DNA of 64,000 nt from Hondaea fermentalgiana (taxonomy: Eukaryota; Sar; Bigyra; Thraustochytrida; Thraustochytriidae): positions 57,233 to 121,232 of the forward strand of contig NPFB01000009.1 of the NCBI GenBank assembly GCA_014084085.1, in the 5' to 3' direction. Made by a program: the position numbers and the translations under genes. The first letter of the stretch is position 1. Each line of letters begins with the position of its first letter. Shown here one piece after another: positions 38,945-47,233 of the stretch. Below the pieces are notes generated by a model. It had not been told where the DNA came from. It saw only the letters and a program-made list of their open reading frames with translations, and did not search any database.

Positions 38945-40129
38945 TTAGGTATCTTGCGCACTTGCAGCCGTGTCGCCGTTTGGCTTGTCATCGTGCAACA
39001 CCGTAGATGTATCGTTTTGTGGCATCGTGGACTTCAGATTGACCTTGGCATTCTTGGGATTTGCAACAAGTTCTGGACGCCGTAACTCCGGCATTGTTCG
39101 AAGAGGTGTGCGATCCGGGAAGCGCGCTCCGAGATCCATCGCTGGAAGGCCCCGAGCTTGCGCCATGAGAGCGAGCATACAAAGGTACTGCCAGGGGGAC
39201 TTCATCCATGGTCGCGAGAGTAGCGACCACCATCGAATGAGTTCTGGACGATTCTTTACCGTTCTGCGCAAAATGTGTCGCAGATGGACCTCCAAATGTC
39301 TGTGATCGGGCACGGGATAGCGGAGTGCATACTCGAGGTACTCTTCAGCTCGGCGAACGGCAAGCGCGTCGTCCATGGGAGTCTCATCCGTGAGTAAACG
39401 TGGATTAGCGAGCAGTTCAGACGCAAACATGACTGCGCTCACGGGTGTTGAATCGAGCAGCTTATCCGCCGCAGTCTTGTTTGCGAAGCCGCCATTGGCA
39501 ACAACTGGAATCTCTAAAGCGTCTGCCACGGCGTGTAGCGTGTCGAGATCGACGGGGCCTTCACCGAGCTGAGCGCGCGTGCGTGCGTGGATCGCTAGCA
39601 AGGAACAGCCAGCCTCCTCGAGCTGCTTGGCAAAGACAAGAGTAGCCTCGGGCGTCTCTAAGAGGCGTATTTTGCACCAAACGGGGCAAGTAAGTGCACT
39701 TGACATTGCGCGCACAATGCTTACGACGAGGTCAGGCTCCTCGAGGAGAAAGGCGCCATAGCGGCCGCGTTTTGCGCAAATTTGTGGGCAACCAAGATTT
39801 AGGTCGATGGCTGCAACCTTGTCCTGTATTAAGCGCCCTGCCGCGACGAGTTCATCTGCGTCGCGACCTGCGAGCTGCGCCACTACGGGGCTTTCTTCGC
39901 CATCAACGTCGATGAGAGAGTGCTCGTACGGCTCGCCCGCGACGAGCTTTGCAGCCTGGATCATGGGCAGGTAGCACAAATGCACGCTTTGCGCGCGCAC
40001 GAGCTCGCGAAAGGCGCGTTCGCTGCCCCGGACCATGGGCGCGCACACATAGCGCGGGGCTCCAAGTTCATGCTCAAAGAAAGCCCGCGCTTGCGCCGGC
40101 GTTTGCATGGCTTGGGTCTCTCCTTTCAT
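38945..40129 (-). CDS. DUS1: tRNA-dihydrouridine synthase, Dus1-like
   Basis: A 394-residue TIM-barrel flavoenzyme. It starts at ATG 40129 (a second Met is at residue 8). The catalytic segment Asp-Leu-Asn-Leu-Gly-Cys-Pro-Gln-Ile-Cys-Ala-Lys-Arg-Gly-Arg-Tyr-Gly-Ala-Phe-Leu is close to the Dus1 type, with Cys in Gly-Cys-Pro as the general acid. Cys-Lys-Ile-Arg follows with the FMN-binding lysine, then His-Ala-Arg-Thr-Arg-Ala-Gln (usually His-Gly-Arg-Thr) and Val-Ala-Asn-Gly-Gly-Phe (usually Asn-Gly-Asn-Ile). Dus1 reduces U16/U17 of tRNA D-loops. The C-terminal ~60 residues are hydrophilic and variable. It lies between BolA and the crotonase gene on the same strand as the latter. Confidence 0.9.
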   Translation of the reverse strand: MKGETQAMQTPAQARAFFEHELGAPRYVCAPMVRGSERAFRELVRAQSVHLCYLPMIQAAKLVAGEPYEHSLIDVDGEESPVVAQLAGRDADELVAAGRLIQDKVAAIDLNLGCPQICAKRGRYGAFLLEEPDLVVSIVRAMSSALTCPVWCKIRLLETPEATLVFAKQLEEAGCSLLAIHARTRAQLGEGPVDLDTLHAVADALEIPVVANGGFANKTAADKLLDSTPVSAVMFASELLANPRLLTDETPMDDALAVRRAEEYLEYALRYPVPDHRHLEVHLRHILRRTVKNRPELIRWWSLLSRPWMKSPWQYLCMLALMAQARGLPAMDLGARFPDRTPLRTMPELRRPELVANPKNAKVNLKSTMPQNDTSTVLHDDKPNGDTAASAQDT

Positions 40130-40756
40130 TGTTTGACAAAGGTGATTGGTGGTCTACCATCCGAGAGCGGGACGAATGACTATGCTTGCTTGTGTTCCAA
40201 GAAAGAAGTCCAAAGAGATGAAGGACCGGCGGTTGCCGGCCGACTCTGTGCGGAGGCATCGCTACACAAAAGGAGAATGACAAGCTAGTCTGCAAACTTT
40301 AAGAAAAAGCAGACGGACTTTTGCGCAAGACGAGTTTTCTTTTGAGGGGTTGATGCATTGGGTTGTTGCAACAGAATGAGAGGTCATTGGAAACCAGGAA
40401 GGCATCTCTCTCTCATTTTCTCCCCATCCGTTTCATTCACAGGTAAGTGATTTGACCTCGCAATGGGGGCAACAAATTCGTGAGAACTTTCTTGCGTATA
40501 CCATACCATGGCAGGAAGAAAGAAGTTAATGAAGTGCAGCAACAGCCGAGAGGTGTCGCGACGCGCTCTTTAAAACACACTTGTGAAGTTTGCGTTCCCT
40601 TCACCGGCATAGAATGATGATATCACCGTAAAGAGCAGATGCTGATGACGAGCACCCATCAAGAAAGAGTTTGTTCTGACGTGCACAATGTGGTATTCTC
40701 AACGCGTCGCAAAACTGTTTTTGGAAAAAGAGTTGATTTGGAAAGTTATTTGCAAA
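40130..40756. other. Intergenic region upstream of DUS1
   Basis: 627 bp between the DUS start and the stop of the crotonase gene on the same strand. It holds the DUS promoter and the 3' end of the crotonase transcript. No gene or repeat of note is seen. Confidence 0.55.
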
Positions 40757-41698
40757 TTAGGTGCGCGAAACCACGTCGTCAAGAGGTTCTCGCTGTGTAA
40801 ACACTGGAGGGCGTTTCTCAGCAATAGCTTCAACGCCGTCGTGGTAATCCTCGGTCGCGTAGCACTGAGCCTGGGCATCAGCCTCGCGCCAAAGTGCGCG
40901 ATCGAGCCCCTCGTCTTGGGCCATACGCAGCGATCGCACGCAGGTTCGCACAGACACAGGACCGGCGCGCGCCATTTTGGCAGCGAGAGCATGGGCCTCC
41001 GCAACACAGGCCTCCGGTGAGTCGAAAGAGTCTGCGACAAGGCCAATTTTCTTGGCCTCAGCGCCCGACACAACTTCGCCGGTGAGCAGCATCCGGGCAG
41101 CCACCTGCGGTCCGACGATCTTGGGAAGAAAGTGCGTGCTTCCCATGCCTGGGTGTAAACCCAGTTGCACAAAGGTGACGCCAAGCTTGGCCTTATCAAA
41201 GGCAACGCGGACGTCGGCGCCAAGGGCCACGCAGAGACCAGCGCCGATCGCAGGGCCGTTAATAGCCGCCACGACGGGCACTGGGAGCCTGCGCACCGCA
41301 AGGAAGCGCTCGTAGAACCTTCGCATGACTACGGCGTTGCGCGAAGGCGTGTCCTTGTGGCGATCGCGTAAAAAGTTGATGTCACCACCTGCCGAGAATG
41401 CACGGCCTGTGCCCGTGAGAACGACTGCACCAAGCCCTTTGCTGCCTTCGCCGCAAAGCTCTTCAATAATTTCCAGAAATTGATCTCCCATCTCGGCTGT
41501 GAGCGCATTGAGCTTGTTGGGATCATTGAATCGGATTGTTGCGACGCCGTCCTCGGTCCGCTCAGCCTCGAGCACGGCTAAGCGCGATGGATCAGAAAGC
41601 GGAGACTGCGTGCTCATGGCGCGCTGCCACACTTGGCTTCGCATCGCGGGCCGGCTGGCCTTGAAGAGGCCGCGCGCCAAGAACGACTTGGCAAGCAT
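40757..41698 (-). CDS. Enoyl-CoA hydratase/isomerase (crotonase) family protein, mitochondrial-like
   Basis: The first ATG is at 41698, giving 313 residues; reading is open to 41704 without an ATG. The N-terminal ~45 residues are basic and Ala/Ser/Arg-rich, a likely mitochondrial presequence. The crotonase fold shows the Asn-Lys-Leu-Asn-Ala-Leu segment, the oxyanion hole Ser-Ala-Gly-Gly-Asp-Ile, and Gly-Pro-Ala-Ile-Gly-Ala-Gly-Leu-Cys. By pattern alignment the two glutamates used by mitochondrial enoyl-CoA hydratase appear absent: the first is Val after Gly-Ala-Gly-Leu-Cys, and the second is replaced in the Val-Gln-Leu-Gly-Leu-His-Pro-Gly-Met-Gly-Ser segment. That segment looks like isomerase-type relatives such as PaaG. 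It probably acts on acyl-CoA in mitochondria, as an isomerase or other crotonase rather than a classical hydratase. Confidence 0.85.
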   Translation of the reverse strand: MLAKSFLARGLFKASRPAMRSQVWQRAMSTQSPLSDPSRLAVLEAERTEDGVATIRFNDPNKLNALTAEMGDQFLEIIEELCGEGSKGLGAVVLTGTGRAFSAGGDINFLRDRHKDTPSRNAVVMRRFYERFLAVRRLPVPVVAAINGPAIGAGLCVALGADVRVAFDKAKLGVTFVQLGLHPGMGSTHFLPKIVGPQVAARMLLTGEVVSGAEAKKIGLVADSFDSPEACVAEAHALAAKMARAGPVSVRTCVRSLRMAQDEGLDRALWREADAQAQCYATEDYHDGVEAIAEKRPPVFTQREPLDDVVSRT

Positions 41699-42137
41699 CT
41701 TCAAGTGGGTCTGTGCAAGAATGAAGTAAAAGTATCTCCAAGTCAGGTCAATCCAACTTTGCCTGCCTGGCCTGCCCTTCTGCCCGCTCGCACGCTCGCC
41801 CGGCCGATTCGAGGATCGCGCGGCACCGACAAAGGAGGACGGGCGGAGACACTTTTTCCGTCCGAGCGCACGGGCTTGGCGTCGAAGGTAGGCTATTGCT
41901 GATCGATCTTTTATTGAGCGTCTGCTGACCCAAGCTCGGACCGAGCTAACAGCTGAAAGTAAGAAGAGCTGAGAGATAAATAAAAAGAACGGACAAGGAG
42001 AAAGGATGATTGATGTCTTCGAAAATCGAACAGAAAATCCTGGCTAATTGATGGAGTGGTCACCAACTGACCAATAGGGACTAACAGTAAATGTGACTAA
42101 TGGGCTGACTGACTGTGAGTAATTGACGCGCATCGGT
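41699..42137. other. Intergenic region upstream of the crotonase gene
   Basis: 439 bp. It includes a short GACTAATGGGCTGACTGACTG repeat-like stretch, the 3' end of the SETD9-like gene and the promoter of the crotonase gene. No gene is seen. Confidence 0.5.
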
Positions 42138-43328
42138 TCATGACCATCGATTTGTATCCTCCTCGAGGTCCACTGGCGTGTACCAGTCGGGAAGCGCCTG
42201 ATGGTTGGGGTCAAAACGATAATTCACAAAGAGCTCCTCATTCTCTTCAATCGGCCGCGTAGTCACGTAGGCGAGGGAGCGCATGAGGACATCGTTGTCG
42301 CCAGCGAGAATCATCCACCAGCTCGGGGCGACGGCAGCGTCTTCAAAGTAGGCGTTGGGAATATAGTCTCGAAAGTCGCGGCCCGTGCGTTCAATTTGAT
42401 CCGCATGGCTCTTGCGAAAGACAAAAGGACAAACCATGACGTTCGGCTCCACGCCTGGCGGCGGATGGTTGACCTTGTGTGCAACCGCATACAAGTTCGG
42501 TTTGGCAGATACGCTGCCGTTGCGCGCATTGATGACAGCCCCATCAATGAGCTGAGTTGCATACACGTTGCGATCCTCAGGTGTGCCAAAGAGATCTTCG
42601 AAGCGCTGCTGCGCATCGGAATACTCGGCCGCGCTCTCACGGAAATATGAATCGGTGATGCGTTTTACCTGAAATGGAAGGTACACAGAGCCTGGGTACA
42701 GCGCCACGACGCGACCTGAGGGCGCCTTGCCAGAGAGAAAGACACCGTCGCCTGCCGCTGGATGCTGAATGCTCGAAGGGCCAATGCGAGGCAGCGCGCC
42801 GTAGGATTCGAGCAGTTTCGATTCGACCATCTGAAGGTGCTTTTCCACGGGTGAAATCTGGACACTCGGATCACTTGAGACTTGGTCAAAGGTGGTGGCA
42901 CCATCGACACCGTTTGTCTCGGTCTCGGACGCAAAGTTGTAGAGCTCCGAAGGAGTCGCCGCGGCTGCGGCAGCACGCTCGAGGGCACTGAACATATCGT
43001 CAAGTTGCTGCTCCACCTGATTGGCAACAATGTTGCGGTGCGCTGCAATACCCATTTCCAGCACGCGCTCTACATTGTCGTTAAAGACGTCTTCGTCTGA
43101 TGCAGCGCTCTCGTGCGTAGTGCCAAGTCCCGAGGTTTGTGGCGTGGTGTTGTTGCTGTCTGGCCCGGCAGGATCGCTAACGCTTTCACCCTGCATTGAC
43201 TTTGATGCTCCTTCCACGGACATGAGAACTGCCAGCGTTGACATATCTGTCTCCTCCTGTAGCGCGCGTCCTGCCGAAAGCTTTCGCGCCCCAGGCATCA
43301 CCCTGCGCAGCGCGTCGAGAATGCCCAT
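42138..43328 (-). CDS. SET-domain protein, SETD9-like
   Basis: A 396-residue protein from ATG 43328; the frame is open to 43349 without ATG. The first ~180 residues are Ser/Asp-rich with an Ala-rich helical part and no domain. A SET-type core follows (about 190-390): Ala-Ala-Gly-Asp-Gly-Val-Phe-Leu, Val-Val-Ala-Leu-Tyr-Pro-Gly-Ser-Val-Tyr, a Val-Asn-His-Pro-Pro segment, and near the end Arg-Pro-Ile-Glu-Glu-Asn-Glu-Glu-Leu-Phe-Val-Asn-Tyr. The Tyr-Pro-Gly-(Ser/Thr)-Val-Tyr and Glu-Glu-Leu-Phe-x-Asn-Tyr pair is the pattern I know from SETD9. SET domains transfer methyl groups from SAM to lysine. The usual Asn-His-Ser/Cys pocket appears as Asn-His-Pro. Its neighbour GDH is divergent. Confidence 0.75.
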   Translation of the reverse strand: MGILDALRRVMPGARKLSAGRALQEETDMSTLAVLMSVEGASKSMQGESVSDPAGPDSNNTTPQTSGLGTTHESAASDEDVFNDNVERVLEMGIAAHRNIVANQVEQQLDDMFSALERAAAAAATPSELYNFASETETNGVDGATTFDQVSSDPSVQISPVEKHLQMVESKLLESYGALPRIGPSSIQHPAAGDGVFLSGKAPSGRVVALYPGSVYLPFQVKRITDSYFRESAAEYSDAQQRFEDLFGTPEDRNVYATQLIDGAVINARNGSVSAKPNLYAVAHKVNHPPPGVEPNVMVCPFVFRKSHADQIERTGRDFRDYIPNAYFEDAAVAPSWWMILAGDNDVLMRSLAYVTTRPIEENEELFVNYRFDPNHQALPDWYTPVDLEEDTNRWS

Positions 43329-44537
43329 TTTGGCTTTGCAGCAGATCACACAGGCACGGGAAAGGGCACCAAGAAGGGGAAAATACTGCGTTCGGACGCT
43401 GTCGAAGGGGTAGCGTGGCGGAGTCTACGTACTCAGTCTCGCCTGAGTTTGCGCGCCTCCGCCGTGCGTCTCCGCTGCCTGCGCGCTCTGTTTCTTTCTT
43501 TTCTACTCTGCTTCAGCTCGAAATCTTGTAAAGAAAAACCACCAAGTTGAAGAAGGAAACACCACAAGACTCGGGTCCAGAAACGCAAATGTCACGCAAC
43601 GACGGGAGCACCTTTACCAAAAGAATGAGTGACAGATTGCCCATACAAAAGTCTGCGTAGCGAGAACGATCGCAGCCGCTGCAACAAGAATTTTAATGTT
43701 AAAGAGAAAGCCGGGACAAAGAGGAAATGCGGCCCTAAGTTTGAAGATTTTTGAAAGATGAGGAAGAGAGCGCTGTTGGACACAGCTCCTGTCTCAGCTG
43801 CTGCTGCACGGAGACGTCCTTTGAGGATCGCAAGAAAACTCAATTGCTGAGCTGATTCTGCAGGAGCTACGATTTACTTTTATATTTATAACCCAATGCC
43901 ACTTCCCCCATCAATGACCTGTTGAATCTTTCTTGCCATGCCCTCGTAAGTTCCTCTTCGTGGTCTACGCTGGTACTTTCGGTTTTCAATGCACTCGTGA
44001 ACGATGCTGTTCAGCACATCTATCCAGTTCGGGATGACATAGACGCACCCATCTGTGTTCACTGGGCGAGCTCGCAAAATTAGGTCCCCGATCTTTGCTC
44101 TGATTTCTCAGGTGAGAACTCAGCTCAGAAACTCGCTATACATGGACGGTATGCAGCGGAGTTTCTGTTGTTGAAGATGAATGTCAGGGGCGGCGGAGAT
44201 AGCTTTCGCGTACAACGAGGCCTCGATACTTGTATAGGAAATTTCTCTCCTCACACGAATACAGAATTGATCAACTTTATGCACACTGATCCAGTCATCC
44301 AACAGAAAAAGGCAGGCGTTGCGTTGCGTCGTTACTCGTCCAATCTGATACCTCACGATTGGATCGCTTTCCCTCTATGTTCTCGCGCGTCCGATTCATC
44401 AGCTTCCAACCAGGCCAAGCAAGCTCGCTGCCACTGCGCTCAGGCAAGCTGTGCTGCTGCAGGTATGTTAGTTGACCAAACTCGTCCAAACTCGACCAAA
44501 CCCCAAAAGAGGAGAGAAGCACGAAAGGTGACTTGAG
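43329..44537. other. Divergent intergenic region, SETD9-like / GDH
   Basis: 1.2 kb. No gene is seen; short frames are scattered on both strands. Contains a TTTATATTTATAA stretch near 43878 and short direct repeats with CTCG(A/T)CCAAAC just before the GDH start (about 44482-44502). Likely holds both promoters. Confidence 0.5.
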
Positions 44538-46799
44538 ATGCTCGCGCGCGCGGGGACACGGCTGGTGCGCGGCGCGGCCGTGGGCGGCGGGGCAAGGGCC
44601 GCACGCGGCGTCCCCATGGCGACGCCGCGTCTGGTGGCGCGAGCGTTCACGACCGGACCTGGCGAGGGTGGCGGCGGGACGCGCAGCAACCAGGGGCAGC
44701 GGCTATCTTCGCTCAAGAAGAACCGCAAGAAGGCGCGGCTTCCTGGCGCGGCGCAGCGTGAGGCGGCCGCGTCGGCAGAAGCGTCCTCGCCTGCTGACCG
44801 CTCGCCTTCGGCAACATCGACACCGGTGGTCGAGATAGAGCCGCCCCTTGTCAAAACCGTCGACTACGCCAATGATAAGGACCCCAACGCACGAGGCGAG
44901 GATGGTCCGCACATGCACGCCGCCCCTCGTACGCCCGCAATCGATGCCGAGACGCCCGAGGAGGAAGCTGACCCCGGGACATCAAGGCATCTTAAGCGTA
45001 AATCCTCCACGGGCAAGAACGACGCCAACGCGCCGGGGTTAAACGGGTCTAGCCCGTCGTCCACTGCCGGGCAAGAAGACCGCGACGCAGAGCCGCCGGC
45101 TACGCCCAAACAGCGTCTTCCACAACGACAGCCTTCCAGGCGATGGACGCGAATGCAGAGGGTCGGATCTCTGACAGATGCGCTCTGGCGCGATAACGAG
45201 AAAGTGAGCGCACGCCGGGAAGTGATGCGTCGCGCGGCGTCCCTCAAGGAGGAGTTGTGGTTCGACGATGACGAGCATCACAACAAGTATGGTGCAGAGG
45301 GAATTAGCCAGGACGAGCAGTATCTGCCATTACGAGGCGCCAAGAAGGACGGTTTTGGACCGGTAAAGAACGTCGGCCAGGAACCTCGCTTTTTAGAAAT
45401 GGTCAAGCTTTTCTTTGACCGTGCCGCACAGTACACGGACATTGATCCGGGTATGCTCGAGTACATGCGCGGTTCGCATGCTGTGTACCGCGTGAGTTTC
45501 CCCTTTCAGCGGTCTGACGGCTCAGTGGAGGTCATTATGGGCTACCGGGCGCATCACAACTCGCACACGACGCCGCTCAAGGGCGGCATTCGTTTTTCAG
45601 AGTCCGTAGATCTGCAAGAGATCGAGGCGCTCGCCGCGCTCATGACGTTTAAAAGCGCCGTGGTCAACGTTCCTTTTGGCGGTGCCAAGGGAGGCGTCCG
45701 CATTAATCCGCACGACTACTCGGAGGATGAGCTTGAGCGCATCACGCGTCGCTTCACGTGCGAGCTCGCGTCTTCGGGATTTCTTGGTCCATCCATTGAC
45801 GTTCCGGCCCCAGACTTGGGCACGGGCCCGAAGGAGATGAGCTGGATTGCTGACACGTATGCGACAATTTATGGGGACAATGATGTAAACAGCTATGCCT
45901 GTGTAACAGGCAAACCAGCGAGTTTCGGAGGCATTGCCGGCCGTCTCGAGGCAACGGGACTCGGCGTATATTTTGGTGTGCGCGAGTTTCTCAGCCAGCG
46001 CCTCCTCATGAAGCGCGCGGGACTTACGCCCGGGGTTGCGGGAAAGACGTTTATCATCCAGGGCTTTGGCAATGTGGGATTTTTCGCGGCCAAGAACATT
46101 TACGAGAACGGGGGCCACATTATTGGTGTATCGGAGATGAACAGTGGGATCTATTCTTCGCAAGGGTTCAATCCTTCTGAGCTCTTGGCCTATGTGAAGG
46201 AGAATGATTCGTTGCGCGGCTTTCCAGGCGCGGAACGTGTCTTTCGTTCGCACGAGGTGTCTAAGATCCTGGATATGGAGTGCGACGTCTTGATTCCAGC
46301 AGCCTTTCAGAAGCAGATCACGAGCGAGAATGCCTCTCGCATCAATGCCAAGATTGTTTGCGAGGCTGCCAACGGTCCTGTGACGCCGTACGCAGAGGAC
46401 ATTCTGGAGAGCCGCGGCATTGCGGTTGTCCCAGACTTAATTCTCAATGCCGGAGGCGTCACCGTCTCTTACTTTGAGTGGCTCAAAAATCTTTCACATG
46501 TGCGTTTTGGCCGGCTGACGCGCCGTTTCGAGGAGCAGTCCAAGGACCTCATGCTGCAGGCCATGACGTACGAGGGGCGCGCCCTGGACCTTGCGCCGCG
46601 GCGGCGCAGCAACATCATTAAGGGCCCTGCTGAGATTGACATTGTCCGTTCAGGTCTCGAGGAGGCCATGACGACTGCTTGCGAGGAGACTATGGCAACG
46701 AGCCGTTTCCACGGGTGCAACTTGCGCACGGCTGCTTACATTAATGCTCTCAACAAGATTCAGAGCTCGTACGAGAATGCGGGCAATCTCTTTAGCTGA
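44538..46799 (+). CDS. GDH: Glutamate dehydrogenase, mitochondrial, with long N-terminal extension
   Basis: 753 residues from ATG 44538 (TTGAGATG). The N-terminal ~50 residues are Arg/Ala-rich with almost no acidic residues, a mitochondrial presequence. A hydrophilic region of ~200 residues then carries Ser/Asp/Pro-rich linkers and two related short segments ending Leu-Trp-Arg-Asp and Leu-Trp-Phe-Asp-Asp. The dehydrogenase begins near residue 275: Leu-Lys-Gly-Gly-Ile-Arg-Phe, Val-Pro-Phe-Gly-Gly-Ala-Lys-Gly-Gly, Asp-Val-Pro-Ala-Pro-Asp-Leu-Gly-Thr, Gly-Lys-Pro-Ala-Ser-Phe-Gly-Gly, and the nucleotide fold Gly-Phe-Gly-Asn-Val-Gly. It interconverts glutamate and 2-oxoglutarate plus ammonia. The Ser-Tyr-Phe-Glu-Trp motif near the end is typical of hexameric GDH. 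The extension roughly doubles the usual leader and may be regulatory. Confidence 0.95.
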   Translation: MLARAGTRLVRGAAVGGGARAARGVPMATPRLVARAFTTGPGEGGGGTRSNQGQRLSSLKKNRKKARLPGAAQREAAASAEASSPADRSPSATSTPVVEIEPPLVKTVDYANDKDPNARGEDGPHMHAAPRTPAIDAETPEEEADPGTSRHLKRKSSTGKNDANAPGLNGSSPSSTAGQEDRDAEPPATPKQRLPQRQPSRRWTRMQRVGSLTDALWRDNEKVSARREVMRRAASLKEELWFDDDEHHNKYGAEGISQDEQYLPLRGAKKDGFGPVKNVGQEPRFLEMVKLFFDRAAQYTDIDPGMLEYMRGSHAVYRVSFPFQRSDGSVEVIMGYRAHHNSHTTPLKGGIRFSESVDLQEIEALAALMTFKSAVVNVPFGGAKGGVRINPHDYSEDELERITRRFTCELASSGFLGPSIDVPAPDLGTGPKEMSWIADTYATIYGDNDVNSYACVTGKPASFGGIAGRLEATGLGVYFGVREFLSQRLLMKRAGLTPGVAGKTFIIQGFGNVGFFAAKNIYENGGHIIGVSEMNSGIYSSQGFNPSELLAYVKENDSLRGFPGAERVFRSHEVSKILDMECDVLIPAAFQKQITSENASRINAKIVCEAANGPVTPYAEDILESRGIAVVPDLILNAGGVTVSYFEWLKNLSHVRFGRLTRRFEEQSKDLMLQAMTYEGRALDLAPRRRSNIIKGPAEIDIVRSGLEEAMTTACEETMATSRFHGCNLRTAAYINALNKIQSSYENAGNLFS

Positions 46800-47233
46800 T
46801 AGGTCTCTCTCTCTCTTCTTCACATATTCCCTCCTCCTTTCTTTTTATACTCGATTCACATGGTCAGGTGCTCAATTTCAAGGGCGGAATCCATTCGGGT
46901 CACGACCTTGCTGGCGCCCACAAACATGTGAATACTCTTTGTCCTGGTGTGCTTTCATTCATCACTTCCCTCTCTTTGCCCGCCAGTGATTGATGGATTG
47001 ATTTTGACAGTGAATGAATGAATGAATGTTTGGGTTGTAAAAATAAATTACTTTTCATGGCTTTGACAAAGGCTCTTTGCTTTGATTTTCTAGTCTTTCC
47101 GAAGAAAGGACTCTTGGCTTGATCGTAGGTAGTACCACATGATCTGCCATGGCATGCCAATGTCAAAGGGTAGGAAAGATTACATAGATATAGTGTTACT
47201 AAGTGCAGCAACAAGGCGAGAGGGCGATCCTCT
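46800..47233. other. Convergent intergenic region GDH / His-rich protein
   Basis: 434 bp with TCTCTCTCTCTCTT just after the GDH stop and GAATGAATGAATG at about 47014-47026. It holds the 3' ends of two genes. No gene is seen. Confidence 0.55.
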
